Positions 17,864-27,359 of a DNA stretch of 64,000 nt are shown here, piece after piece (the first letter of the stretch is position 1; every line of letters begins with the position of its first letter). The translations under genes were made by a program, and so were the position numbers. Origin of the DNA: Legionella jamestowniensis (GTDB taxonomy: Bacteria > Pseudomonadota > Gammaproteobacteria > Legionellales > Legionellaceae); the NCBI RefSeq assembly GCF_001467745.1, contig NZ_LNYG01000013.1, forward strand, positions 1,527,110 to 1,591,109, in the 5' to 3' direction. Below the pieces are notes generated by a model, which was not told the DNA's origin, made no database searches, and saw only the letters and a program-made list of their open reading frames with translations.

Positions 17864-18299
17864 TTCTTACCACATTAATACTTTGGATGATAAATGGCGG
17901 GTTATTGGCTTTTATGACGATGAGAGAAAAATCTAATTTGGAATTCATCTCGGGAATTATAAAGGACTGATTAACGCGCCAATAATAAATTCCGGAAGTT
18001 ACCCCTTCCTCAACAATGACAGGAGGGGTTAATGGAGAAGGATGTATAGCCAGATGTTTATTCTTGACCTCGGCAATTTCCTCGCTAAAAAAATTTTGCA
18101 TTGCTAACCATGCATTTACCGTATAGCGTTTTCGCAAACCATCAAAATCAGCGGGGGTTTCTGTGTAGTTTATAGATAACGTGGCCATTAAAGTTTCTTG
18201 TGTCCAGGCTTTAACATTTAAATCATTGTCATTGCCATAATGGATAGAGGGGATAAAAAAGTAAATGAAAATTAGAAGGATTAGTCGCTCGTATTTCAT
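17856..18299 (-). CDS. IcmL/DotI-like protein (periplasmic domain only)
   Basis: A 147-residue protein with an N-terminal hydrophobic segment (ERLILLIFIYFFIPSI) that could be a signal peptide or anchor. The rest matches the IcmL/DotI domain of Dot/Icm and IncI conjugation systems: VKAWTQETLMATLSINYTE, GLRKRYTVNAWLAM, VIVEEGVTSGIYYWRVNQS and the closing INVVRI. The authentic IcmL is longer and encoded in the icm cluster; here no other dot/icm gene is near, so this is an orphan paralogue. A link to secretion is inference from the domain. Confidence 0.7.
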   Translation of the reverse strand: MKYERLILLIFIYFFIPSIHYGNDNDLNVKAWTQETLMATLSINYTETPADFDGLRKRYTVNAWLAMQNFFSEEIAEVKNKHLAIHPSPLTPPVIVEEGVTSGIYYWRVNQSFIIPEMNSKLDFSLIVIKANNPPFIIQSINVVRIK

Positions 18300-18413
18300 A
18301 ATGTTTCCTTATTATTTATCCCCGCGTTTTATCCTAAATTACTAATCGCAAAATGATTTGTTTAAAAAGTATAGCAGAGCTATAATTTGATTTTTTTTAA
18401 ATCAAAATGTCCT

Positions 18414-21239
18414 ATGCATTACATTAGTATCCGCGGCGCAAAAACTCACAATTTAAAAAATATCGATGTAGAAATTCCCCGCAATCAATTAACGGTAATT
18501 ACAGGCCTTTCAGGGTCAGGAAAGTCCTCATTAGCCTTTGATACTTTATATGCGGAAGGACAGCGCCGTTATGTTGAATCTTTGTCAGCTTACGCACGGC
18601 AATTTTTATCGATGATGGAAAAGCCGGAAGTGGATGCCATTGAAGGATTATCCCCAGCAATTTCTATCGAGCAAAAGGCGACTTCACATAATCCCCGTTC
18701 AACTGTAGGTACTATCACAGAAATATACGATTATTTGCGCCTCTTATTTGCACGCGTTGGCGAGCCGCGTTGCCCTACCCATGGAATTAGTCTACATGCA
18801 CAAACCATCAGTCAAATGGTCGATCAGGTTATTGCAATGCCTGAAGGGGCTAAAGCGATGATTCTCGCCCCCGTTATACGCGAACGTAAGGGGGAGCATG
18901 TGCAACTCTTGCAGCAATTACAGGCTCAAGGGTATGTTCGGGCGCGTATTGATGGTGAGATTTATGAGTTGGATGAGCCGCCAAAGCTTAGTTTAAGGCA
19001 AAAGCATACTATAGAAGTGGTGGTTGATCGCTTTAAGGTTCGCAAAGATTTAGCCCAACGCTTAAGTGAATCTTTTGAAAATGCTTTGAATTTGGCTGAG
19101 GGACTGGTAATGGTTTCTCCAGTTGACCATGAATTTGAAGAAATGGTTTTTTCATCAAAATTTGCATGCTCTGAGTGTGGCTACAGTTTAAGCGAATTAG
19201 AGCCCCGACTTTTTTCATTTAATAACCCAATGGGGGCTTGTCCATCTTGCGATGGTTTAGGAGTCAATCAATTTTTTGATCCCGAGCGAGTTGTCCATGA
19301 ACCTACTGCAAGCCTGGCAGGGGGGGCTATTCGCGGTTGGGATAAAAAAACGACTTACTATTACCCCATGCTTGAATCATTGGCGCGTCATTTTAACTTT
19401 GATGTAGAAACCCCGTTTTGTGATCTGCCGGAAACCATTCAAACAATTATTCTCTATGGTAGTAAGGAAATGATTGATTTCCACTACCAGCGTCCCAATG
19501 GTGGCTTTATGTCTAAAAGACATAGCTTTGAGGGAATAATTCCCAACATGCAACGGCGCTACCGAGAATCGGATTCTTCCCTGGTGCGCGAAGAATTAGC
19601 CAAATACCTTTCGTCACGTCCCTGTGAAACGTGTAAAGGCGCACGTTTACGTGAGGAGGCAAGGCATGTTTTCGTTGATGATAAAAATTTACCAGAAATT
19701 ACTGCCTACCCAATTGAACAAGCCTATGAATTTTTTCAAAATCTCGTGTTAACAGGCTATCGGGGTGAAATTGCAGCCAAGATTAATAAAGAAATCACCG
19801 AAAGGCTAGGCTTTTTAGTCAATGTAGGCCTGGATTATTTATCGTTGGCTCGTAGTGCTGAAACGTTATCTGGCGGAGAGGCGCAGCGTATTCGTTTAGC
19901 CAGTCAAATTGGCTCAGGGTTGGTTGGGGTAATGTATATTCTAGATGAGCCCTCTATTGGATTGCATCAACGCGATAATGATCGTTTGTTGAAAACCCTG
20001 CTGCATTTACGCGATTTAGGTAATACCGTTATTGTGGTGGAGCATGATGAAGATGCAATACGGGCAGCAGATTTTGTATTGGATATAGGCCCGGGTGCTG
20101 GTGTCCATGGTGGACAAATTGTGGCTCAAGGTGCACCTGAACGAATCATGCAAAATAAACAATCGCTCACTGGACAATACTTGGCAGGTATTCAATCAAT
20201 CCCTATACCGGAACATCGTTTTCCAATGAATAAAGAGCGATTGTTACAGTTAAAAGGTGTCCAGTGTAATAATTTGCAAAATGTGGATGTAACTATTCCA
20301 TTAGGTGTTATTACCTGCGTAACCGGTGTGTCTGGGTCTGGCAAGTCAAGTTTAATCAATGATACGTTGTATCCTATTGCCGCAAACAAATTAAACCGGG
20401 CAAGTTTATTAACGCCAGGTACGGTAAAAGAAATTAAGGGATTAGAATTTTGTGATAAAGTCATTGATATTGACCAAAGCCCGATTGGTCGCACACCTCG
20501 TTCAAATCCAGCCACCTATACTGGTCTATTTACACCGATTCGTGAATTATTTTCAGGCACACCTGAAGCCCGCGCCCGAGGTTATCAGCCAGGCCGCTTC
20601 AGTTTTAATGTTCGCGGCGGCCGTTGCGAGGCTTGTCAAGGCGACGGTTTAATTAAAGTAGAAATGCATTTCTTACCGGATATTTATGTGGCCTGTGATG
20701 TCTGTAAAGGGAAGCGTTACAATCGTGAAACATTGGAAATTCAGTACAAAGGCAAAAATATTCATGAAGTACTGGATATGACCGTTGAAGACGCACGACT
20801 TTTTTTCGATGCTATCCCTGTGGTCGCCCGAAAATGCCAAACACTAATCGATGTCGGGCTATCTTATATTCGCTTAGGGCAAAGTGCGACAACACTTTCA
20901 GGCGGTGAAGCCCAACGTATCAAACTCGCACGAGAATTGTCAAAAAGAGATACGGGTAATACGCTTTATATTCTTGACGAACCTACTACTGGCTTGCATT
21001 TCCACGATACCAAACAGCTACTTCATGTCCTTTTTCGTTTAAGGGAACAAGGAAATACCATTATTATTATTGAACACAATCTTGATGTGATTAAAACTGC
21101 AGATTGGATTATTGATCTAGGCCCTGAAGGCGGTAGCAAAGGAGGACAGATTATTGCTACCGGAACGCCAGAAGAGGTAGCTCATTGCAAGAAATCATAC
21201 ACTGGACAATTTCTAAAACTACTTCTGGTACGAAAATAA
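18414..21239 (+). CDS. uvrA: UvrA excinuclease ATPase subunit
   Basis: DNA-damage recognition ATPase of the UvrABC nucleotide-excision repair system (941 aa from ATG 18414, the usual length). Both ABC halves are complete: Walker [13 protein letters not shown] and [13 protein letters not shown], signatures [12 protein letters not shown] and [12 protein letters not shown], Walker [12 protein letters not shown] and [11 protein letters not shown]. The zinc-finger pairs CSEC/CPSC and CEAC/CDVC are intact. The open frame extends to a TTG at 18387, but [18 protein letters not shown] is the canonical N-terminus. No clear SOS box was seen in the spacer. Confidence 0.97.
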   Translation: MHYISIRGAKTHNLKNIDVEIPRNQLTVITGLSGSGKSSLAFDTLYAEGQRRYVESLSAYARQFLSMMEKPEVDAIEGLSPAISIEQKATSHNPRSTVGTITEIYDYLRLLFARVGEPRCPTHGISLHAQTISQMVDQVIAMPEGAKAMILAPVIRERKGEHVQLLQQLQAQGYVRARIDGEIYELDEPPKLSLRQKHTIEVVVDRFKVRKDLAQRLSESFENALNLAEGLVMVSPVDHEFEEMVFSSKFACSECGYSLSELEPRLFSFNNPMGACPSCDGLGVNQFFDPERVVHEPTASLAGGAIRGWDKKTTYYYPMLESLARHFNFDVETPFCDLPETIQTIILYGSKEMIDFHYQRPNGGFMSKRHSFEGIIPNMQRRYRESDSSLVREELAKYLSSRPCETCKGARLREEARHVFVDDKNLPEITAYPIEQAYEFFQNLVLTGYRGEIAAKINKEITERLGFLVNVGLDYLSLARSAETLSGGEAQRIRLASQIGSGLVGVMYILDEPSIGLHQRDNDRLLKTLLHLRDLGNTVIVVEHDEDAIRAADFVLDIGPGAGVHGGQIVAQGAPERIMQNKQSLTGQYLAGIQSIPIPEHRFPMNKERLLQLKGVQCNNLQNVDVTIPLGVITCVTGVSGSGKSSLINDTLYPIAANKLNRASLLTPGTVKEIKGLEFCDKVIDIDQSPIGRTPRSNPATYTGLFTPIRELFSGTPEARARGYQPGRFSFNVRGGRCEACQGDGLIKVEMHFLPDIYVACDVCKGKRYNRETLEIQYKGKNIHEVLDMTVEDARLFFDAIPVVARKCQTLIDVGLSYIRLGQSATTLSGGEAQRIKLARELSKRDTGNTLYILDEPTTGLHFHDTKQLLHVLFRLREQGNTIIIIEHNLDVIKTADWIIDLGPEGGSKGGQIIATGTPEEVAHCKKSYTGQFLKLLLVRK

Positions 21240-21245
21240 AAGAAT

Positions 21246-21277
21246 AAAAAGTGGCTTGTCGGATATAGCCACTTTTT
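21246..21277. terminator. Bidirectional intrinsic terminator after uvrA
   Basis: Perfect 11-bp stem AAAAAGTGGCT (21246-21256) and AGCCACTTTTT (21267-21277) around a 10-base loop, giving a U-run on both strands. It lies between the convergent uvrA and peroxidase genes. Confidence 0.85.
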
Positions 21278-21289
21278 TAACCTCTGAAT

Positions 21290-22711
21290 TTATAATGCTT
21301 TCATGAATGTTGTTAAGTCTTCTTTCTCTTGTTGTGTTAATTGCAGTTGCAAGATTACATTAAAGAACTCTACCGTATCCGCCAGAGTCAACAAGCGGCC
21401 ATCATGAAGATAAGGTGGTGAATCTTTAATACCACGTAGAGGGAATGTTTTAATTGGACCATCGCCGATGGCTTTCATATTGTTAACCATGACCGGGTTA
21501 AAGAATCGCTCAGTTTTTAAATTATGCATGGTATTGTCGGTGTAATAGGGAGGAACATGACAAGTTGCGCATTTTGCTTTCCCAAAGAAGAGCGCTTCCC
21601 CCCGCAATTCAGCTTCAGTGGCTTTAGTAGGGTCTAATCGACCATAGATGTCTAATTTGGGTGCGGGTGGAAAATCTAATAACTCTTGGAATTCGGCCAT
21701 AAAATGAACTTGGCTGCCTCGTTCAAGAATATTAACGCCTTTTTTGGTGGCTATGACTGGGTCACCATCGAAATAGGCGGCTCTTTGTTCAAATTCTGTA
21801 AAATCTTCAACACTTTTTAGCGCACGCTGTGAGCCAAAAAGACGTTGAATGTTAACTCCTCTTAAGGTAGGTGTGTCGATGCGATGCCTTATTTCTTGCG
21901 GGCGAATATCCCCCACAAGATGGGTGGCTGCGTTAGTATGGCCATTAGCATGACAGTCAAAGCAAGCAACACCGCGGCTTGGTATTTTTGTTCGTCGATC
22001 ATCAGTTTGGTTAAATTGCTGTTGTGGGAACGGGGTTACCAGTAATCTTAAACCTTCCAATTGTTTAGGGTTGAGGATGCCATTAAACAATTCAAAATAG
22101 TTATTAATCGTAACTTCTTTGCCCTGTGAAACATCACCTAAATCAGGTCGAGTAGTTAAAAAAATGGGGGCAGGAAATGGGGGTAAGAAGTGATCTGGCA
22201 AGTCAAAATCCAAATCAAAACGCGTTAAGTCACGATTTTCCTGTTGATTATGTTCATCAATTACAAATTTGGGGAACAGCATTCCACCTTCAGGATGATT
22301 TGGATGAGGTAGAGGTAAAAAGCCTTGGGGATAGACTCCTTTTTCTTTAATTTCATCGGGTGTCATTTTCCCCAACATGTCCCAGGTAATGCCTTCTGGC
22401 AATTTAACCCGTACACCTTCCTGGATGGGCTTGCCGTTGGACATTTTAGTATCAGAGGAAGGTTTATTACTCAAGTCATAACGTTGCTTAAGTAAGTCTT
22501 GTTGGCGCTGATTAACGGCTGGTTTTGCGGCCACCATGCGATCCATAATCGTTTGGAACGTCTCTTTGATAACAACAGGCATATAACTGGATGGTGGGGG
22601 TGTTTGTGCTGCTTCAGCTGCCGGGGAGGATGCTGCAGCATAGACTGTTGACGTAAAACAGCAAGAAGTCATAGTAAACCATAAGGCTTTTTTTAGCATG
22701 GCAAAGTCCAT
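21290..22711 (-). CDS. Dihaem cytochrome c peroxidase/MauG-family exported protein
   Basis: About 473 residues, exported: signal segment MLKKALWFTMTSCCFTSTVYA followed by an Ala/Pro-rich linker. Two c-haem sites are visible: CFDCHANGHTN near the middle and CATCHVPPYYTDN near residue 370. The latter is followed by FFNPVMVNNM and PLRGIKDSPPYLHDGRLLTL, the C-terminal block of CcpA/MauG proteins. The frame opens at a TTG (22759); the ATG at 22711 or 22699 gives a better signal peptide. Whether it is a peroxidase or a MauG-like oxidase cannot be decided by eye. It is longer than classical CcpA (about 330 aa) because of the N-terminal extension. Confidence 0.8.
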   Translation of the reverse strand: MDFAMLKKALWFTMTSCCFTSTVYAAASSPAAEAAQTPPPSSYMPVVIKETFQTIMDRMVAAKPAVNQRQQDLLKQRYDLSNKPSSDTKMSNGKPIQEGVRVKLPEGITWDMLGKMTPDEIKEKGVYPQGFLPLPHPNHPEGGMLFPKFVIDEHNQQENRDLTRFDLDFDLPDHFLPPFPAPIFLTTRPDLGDVSQGKEVTINNYFELFNGILNPKQLEGLRLLVTPFPQQQFNQTDDRRTKIPSRGVACFDCHANGHTNAATHLVGDIRPQEIRHRIDTPTLRGVNIQRLFGSQRALKSVEDFTEFEQRAAYFDGDPVIATKKGVNILERGSQVHFMAEFQELLDFPPAPKLDIYGRLDPTKATEAELRGEALFFGKAKCATCHVPPYYTDNTMHNLKTERFFNPVMVNNMKAIGDGPIKTFPLRGIKDSPPYLHDGRLLTLADTVEFFNVILQLQLTQQEKEDLTTFMKAL

Positions 22712-22852
22712 TTTTCTGATAACTTCTTCCATCATAAAGAACTTATATTTCCATTTCAATATTATTTTAATAGCTTGTTTCTACAACATTTTATTAAAAC
22801 TTGGCCATTGAATCTAAGGAACAATTAAATCAAGTTAATCATTTCACGCTAA

Positions 22853-23014
22853 CTATATTGCAGCAAGTGCTTGTTTGTGCCTGACCAATATGGTGACGAT
22901 GGATTTATGGGCAATAGTCTTTAGCATTAGGAGCGATGCCATAACTATCAATTTAGGAACACTTACCGCAATCGAGACAGCCAACACGTGAGTAACGGCG
23001 TGTAATTTACTCAT
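22853..23014 (-). CDS. Candidate small hydrophobic protein (53 aa)
   Basis: Opens with ATG at 23014, nine bases after an AGGA, and reads MSKLHAVTHVLAVSIAVSVPK, then a hydrophobic run LIVMASLLMLKTIA and a basic tail. It fills most of a 380-base spacer between the peroxidase gene and hss. A single amphipathic membrane segment is plausible. Support is only the ribosome site and hydrophobic pattern, so it may be chance. Confidence 0.4.
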   Translation of the reverse strand: MSKLHAVTHVLAVSIAVSVPKLIVMASLLMLKTIAHKSIVTILVRHKQALAAI

Positions 23015-23092
23015 CCTTTGTCTTCCTCTCAATTTTCTTCTACGCTTAAGCCATAGGAATTATTGCCATTTGGATTGTGCTATGAGGAAAAC

Positions 23093-24493
23093 ATGGAAGC
23101 TAAGCACATAGCTCTACCTAATAAACTTATCATCATTGGCTTCGGGAGTCTTGGTCAAGCATTATTACCGTTGCTATTTCGCCATGTAAAGCTTACGCCC
23201 TCACAAGTGATTATCATGGCTAAAGACAATCAAGGGATAGAGGTTGCTAATGAGTTTGGATTAACTTTGAAGATTCTTACGCTTACCCCCGAAAATTATC
23301 TTTCTTTATTATCTCCAGAACTTGATGAAGGTGATTTTTTATTAAACTTATCCGTGGATGTTTCCAGCTTAGCATTGATAAAACTTTGCCAGGAAAAAGC
23401 TGTTCTATACTTGGATGCTAGCACAGAGCCTTGGAAAGGTGGCTATACCAATAAGGCTTTACAACCATCGCAACGCTCCAATTATGCTCTGCGAGCAGAA
23501 GTGCTAAAATTAAAAAATAACAAAAAGACCACGGCTGTATTGACTCATGGCGCTAATCCCGGTTTGGCTTCACATTTTGTAAAGAAAGCACTGTGGAATT
23601 TAGCAGAGGAGCTGCAGTTAGAGAGTCAACATCCATCTAACGCAAGGGAATGGGGTTCTTTAGCCAAATTACTGGGCATTAAAGTGATTCATATTGCCGA
23701 ACGAGACACGCAAATTACCCGGCGATTTAAGTTACCCAATGAGTTTGTTAATACATGGTCAGCTCATGGCTTTATTTCAGAGGCAAGTCAACCTGCTGAA
23801 TTGAGTTGGGGTAACCATGAGCGTTATTGGCCAGAAGATGCTCATTATCACGAGTTTGACAAGCAAACTGCTATTTATCTGAATCGCCCTGGTGCCAGCG
23901 TAAAGGTTCGTTCCTGGACTCCCAGTTTAGGTGCTTATCATGGTTATTTGATAACGCATGCGGAATCGATTTCTATTGGTAGTTTTTTAGCATTAGAGAA
24001 GCAAGAGCCTTATTGTCCTACTGTGCATTACGCTTACCTGCCATGTCCCGATGCTATCCTTTCATTACACGAATTACAGGGGAATGAATGGTATGAGCAA
24101 GAATGCAAACGCCTTATTTTTTCAGAAATTGTGGAGGGTACAGATGAACTGGGCGTATTGTTGATGGGTCATAAAAAAGGCGCATACTGGTATGGTTCTC
24201 AACTCTCTATTCAGGAGGCAAGACAATTAGCGCCCCATAATAATGCGACCAGTTTACAAGTGGTTGCAGGTATTTTGGCCGGGTTAGTTTGGGCAATTCG
24301 CAATCCACAACAGGGAATTGTTGAACCAGAAGAAATAGACTATCAATACGTTTTGGAAATTGCTACACCTTATCTTGGCAAAGTAGCGGGCTACTACACT
24401 GATTGGACACCCCTGAAAAATAGAGAAAAATTGTTTAAAGAAAATCTTGATCGTGCTGATCCCTGGCAATTTATTAATATTCGTGTGCAATAA
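23093..24493 (+). CDS. hss: Homospermidine synthase
   Basis: NAD-dependent cytoplasmic enzyme making homospermidine from putrescine (466 aa). Rossmann start KLIIIGFGSLGQALLPLLF, then LYLDASTEPWKGGY and TAVLTHGANPGLASHFVKKAL, both characteristic of bacterial Hss. ATG 23093 with GAGGA at 23084-23088 is clearly the start, though the frame extends ten codons further. No other polyamine gene is adjacent. It probably supplies the main long-chain polyamine or a precursor. Confidence 0.9.
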   Translation: MEAKHIALPNKLIIIGFGSLGQALLPLLFRHVKLTPSQVIIMAKDNQGIEVANEFGLTLKILTLTPENYLSLLSPELDEGDFLLNLSVDVSSLALIKLCQEKAVLYLDASTEPWKGGYTNKALQPSQRSNYALRAEVLKLKNNKKTTAVLTHGANPGLASHFVKKALWNLAEELQLESQHPSNAREWGSLAKLLGIKVIHIAERDTQITRRFKLPNEFVNTWSAHGFISEASQPAELSWGNHERYWPEDAHYHEFDKQTAIYLNRPGASVKVRSWTPSLGAYHGYLITHAESISIGSFLALEKQEPYCPTVHYAYLPCPDAILSLHELQGNEWYEQECKRLIFSEIVEGTDELGVLLMGHKKGAYWYGSQLSIQEARQLAPHNNATSLQVVAGILAGLVWAIRNPQQGIVEPEEIDYQYVLEIATPYLGKVAGYYTDWTPLKNREKLFKENLDRADPWQFINIRVQ

Positions 24494-24625
24494 CAAAATC
24501 AATCTTGAAGCAGAAGATAATATTTTTCCAGGTTTGCAAGTTTTTTTAAAAGTACTTTGATTAATACAGCTATAATAAAAATGACAAGGAACGCTGTTAA
24601 GAATGAAGTTCTTTAGGAGTAAGTT

Positions 24626-24793
24626 ATGAAGAATAAGAATATTGGGATTACCACTCTGGTTGTTGTTATTTTGGTCTCCATGTTAGCCTTTTTATATTAT
24701 CATCATGTTACAACGCCAGTTGCCAAACATATTGATTCTACTCCAGACATTCCTGCTGAAGTCCCTGAGCCTAATGTCGCTAATCCACAATAG
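24626..24793 (+). CDS. Small single-pass membrane protein (55 aa)
   Basis: ATG 24626 follows AGGAGT by five bases. Reads MKNKNIGITTLVVVILVSMLAFLYYHHV, a positively charged N-terminus and one 20-residue hydrophobic segment, then a Pro/Glu-rich periplasmic-type tail (DIPAEVPEPNVANPQ). It is followed by a hairpin terminator. The strong ribosome site, topology and own terminator make it a credible gene; function unknown. Confidence 0.65.
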   Translation: MKNKNIGITTLVVVILVSMLAFLYYHHVTTPVAKHIDSTPDIPAEVPEPNVANPQ

Positions 24794-24810
24794 TGAATAA
24801 ATCAACTCTA

Positions 24811-24834
24811 AAAATGGGTAAGGTTACCCATTTT
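24811..24834 (+). terminator. Hairpin terminator after small membrane-protein gene
   Basis: AAAATGGGTAA and TTACCCATTTT form an inverted repeat with the innermost bases in the loop, followed by further T. Lies 17 bases past the stop codon. Confidence 0.7.
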
Positions 24835-24964
24835 TAAGCATTACAAATTGTATTAAAATTGACTACTTAATTCATATTATTATCACAAAGTAATAAATTA
24901 TGGCATTTGTATGCCATTGCCACGATTGTTTTTTCTTTGTCTATAATACCTCCCGGAGATTCCA

Positions 24965-26593
24965 ATGCGTTTTTGTCTAACACATCTTGACCAAAAATCC
25001 CATCATGAGTTGCTGCAATCTTTTATAGAGATTCCTGACTATGTGACAGAACTTGAACTAGACGATAATGATTTGGGAAATCTGCCTAATCAAACAATAA
25101 AGGAAGCGCTAAAAATTCTGGCTACAAAAAAAAGTATTCATGCACTTTATTTAAACCAAAACAATCTTCATGAAAAGACAGCCGAAGAGCTGGCCACAAT
25201 TCTTGCTGCCATTCCAGCCAATATTGTTGCTCTTGATTTAAGCATGAATCAGCTTGGTAACTATAGTGAAGAAGAACTGGAGCTGATTCTTAACGCGATT
25301 CCTCCCCATGTCAGGAAATTAAACTTAAGTGAAAACGGATTTGCGAAAAATGCTTCTGCACTGATTCGGGGCGTTGCTGTTTTAAGCCATGTGCATGAGC
25401 TTAGTTTAGGTTTTAGCAAACTAGACGAAATGAGCGCAGAGGAGTTAGTAAAGCTAATGAAATCTCTGTCTGATAGTATTGCTACTTTCAAATTAACAGG
25501 TAATCACTTTGCGAAAAAAACGAAAGGAGAGTGGGCAAGTATTATGGCCGCCATCAAGCCCACAATCATTTCTTTCCATCCCGGTATTCTCCCTGCAGAT
25601 GTATTTTTTGCATTTAAGTTTTTCCCAAAAGGAGCCCGCGAAATTTATTTGGATGGCAATCCATTGTACCGAATTCCCGGACCTCTGTTAGGTCAAGCAT
25701 TTGCAGCATTGGAAAATGTTGAATTACTAAGCCTGCATTCCGCTTGTTTTGGGCAAGGAAGAGATGGGGAATCAGCAACAGCCTTAAAACATTTAAATCC
25801 CTCAGTAAGAAAACTGTTATTGCAGAATAACATGCTGTTTAAAATGAGCATAAACGCCTTGACTAATGTCATAAAAAATATTCCTTTGACAGTGAATTTG
25901 TTAAGTTTTGCTAATAACAATTTAGGCGCCAGATCAAATGTTGAAGTAACAACAATACTCAATGCACTTCATGAGAAAGTTAGAACACTCGATTTAGAAG
26001 GGAATGGGCTTTTTCAAAATATCAAACTAAATGAAACGTTCTCTAACAATAACAATGAAAATTTATTCAACAAGAACAATGAAGAATTTTGTAAGGTTTG
26101 GGCGGCTATACCGTATAACGTTACCTCATTAAATTTGGGAAATAATATCTTTGAACCTGCAAAAATAAAATGGATCGCTAAATCCTTAAAGACGCTGCAT
26201 AAAAATCTGGAAATTATTCACCTACACGAGGTCGAGTTTAATAAGTTGTCTACTGTTGAGCTTAAACAGTTAAAAAATGCTTTGCCGCAGGTAAAAACAG
26301 TCTATCTCAGTTATCATGAAGTATACCAAATGACACCTGAAAACCGAAAGATTTTATGGGCGATGCTTCCCAATGTAGAAACTGTTCTTTTGGTTGATAG
26401 CGATGGCATGGAGTTAGCGGATACACCTTATGAAAAAACAAATCTTGCCCGAGAATTTGGATTCAAAGGCGTACCAACATTACTAAGCAGAGTTAGTTTT
26501 TTTGTGAATAACCTAGGGGTTAACCTTAAAAATGCATCAATTCCTGATGAGTTAAAGGTTCTCTCCAGAGCGTCCGAACGGTTAAAATTTTAA
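24965..26593 (+). CDS. Leucine-rich-repeat (ribonuclease-inhibitor type) protein, effector candidate
   Basis: A 542-residue cytosolic-looking protein made of about 12-14 LRR units of 28-30 residues, with consensus like LDLSMNQLGNYSEEELELIL and LNLGNNIFEP. This is the RI-type pattern also seen in eukaryotic NLR-like proteins and in many Legionella LRR effectors. No signal peptide; starts MRFCLTHLDQ behind GGAG. The last about 90 residues are not repeat-like (LAREFGFKGVPTLL ... ERLKF). LRRs bind proteins; a host target is inference. It is a single-gene unit with spacers on both sides. Confidence 0.75.
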   Translation: MRFCLTHLDQKSHHELLQSFIEIPDYVTELELDDNDLGNLPNQTIKEALKILATKKSIHALYLNQNNLHEKTAEELATILAAIPANIVALDLSMNQLGNYSEEELELILNAIPPHVRKLNLSENGFAKNASALIRGVAVLSHVHELSLGFSKLDEMSAEELVKLMKSLSDSIATFKLTGNHFAKKTKGEWASIMAAIKPTIISFHPGILPADVFFAFKFFPKGAREIYLDGNPLYRIPGPLLGQAFAALENVELLSLHSACFGQGRDGESATALKHLNPSVRKLLLQNNMLFKMSINALTNVIKNIPLTVNLLSFANNNLGARSNVEVTTILNALHEKVRTLDLEGNGLFQNIKLNETFSNNNNENLFNKNNEEFCKVWAAIPYNVTSLNLGNNIFEPAKIKWIAKSLKTLHKNLEIIHLHEVEFNKLSTVELKQLKNALPQVKTVYLSYHEVYQMTPENRKILWAMLPNVETVLLVDSDGMELADTPYEKTNLAREFGFKGVPTLLSRVSFFVNNLGVNLKNASIPDELKVLSRASERLKF

Positions 26594-26598
26594 CCGTT
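26577..26598. repeat. Perfect 22-bp palindrome over the LRR gene stop
   Basis: AACGGTTAAAA followed directly by TTTTAACCGTT; the stop codon lies inside it. It could fold as a hairpin in mRNA or be a dimer binding site. No T-run follows, so a classical terminator is doubtful. Confidence 0.5.
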
Positions 26599-26769
26599 CA
26601 TGTGCGTTTAGTTGTATTTTCTATCGTGCATGGCCCAACTCTTGAAAAAAATAATAGTCTAACCATCCGCATTGAATGCCTGTAAAGCAAGAGATTTCCT
26701 GATAACTGTTTGCTTTTTGCTGCATTTTAGAGCTATAAATTAGGAGAAGATTAATCACAGGGAAGAAAA

Positions 26770-27351
26770 ATGGGTACTTTTCTTATTGCCATTTTAATCA
26801 TTGTCGCACTCTTGTTTCTTTGGTCAATTGGTATTTTCAATACCCTAATTGGGATGATTGAGGCTATTAACAATAATAAACGGCAAATCGATATCCAGCT
26901 TGATCGTCGTTTTAAAGTATTTGAATCGTTGATTGAAACGGTTAAAAAATACATGGATTATGAGCAAACCACCTTAAAGGATGTAGTTGCTTTGCGAAAT
27001 CAAGCTCAGGCAGCCAAGGCTTCAGGCGATGAGAAAGCTCGGATTGCAGCGGAAAATGGTATTTCACAAATCGCGTCCGGGCTTAATGTTGTTTTTGAAC
27101 AATACCCTGATTTAAAGGCCAATACTAATGCACTGCAATTGCAAGAAGAAATTGTAAACACAGAAAACAAACTTTCTTATGCCAAACAGGCTTATAATGA
27201 TAGTGTTGAGCGCTACTATGCAAAAAAGAAATCATTTTTTGAATCCTTCGTTGTTAGTCTGTTTTCTAGCAAATTAGACAAAGAGTTTGAGTATTGGTCT
27301 TTACCTGAGGAACAAATTAAAGCACATGAAGATTACACGGTTAAATTCTGA
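26770..27351 (+). CDS. lemA: LemA family membrane-anchored helical protein
   Basis: A 193-residue protein: N-terminal membrane anchor FLIAILIIVALLFLWSIGIF, then a long helical-bundle domain with the family signature NNNKRQIDIQLDRRFKVFESLIETVKKY and ENKLSYAKQAYNDSVERYYAKK. LemA proteins are exposed on the cytoplasmic or outer membrane face and are regularly paired with M48 peptidases, as here (8-base spacer to the next gene). The exact function is not settled. Confidence 0.9.
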   Translation: MGTFLIAILIIVALLFLWSIGIFNTLIGMIEAINNNKRQIDIQLDRRFKVFESLIETVKKYMDYEQTTLKDVVALRNQAQAAKASGDEKARIAAENGISQIASGLNVVFEQYPDLKANTNALQLQEEIVNTENKLSYAKQAYNDSVERYYAKKKSFFESFVVSLFSSKLDKEFEYWSLPEEQIKAHEDYTVKF

Positions 27352-27359
27352 GTTTAAAG

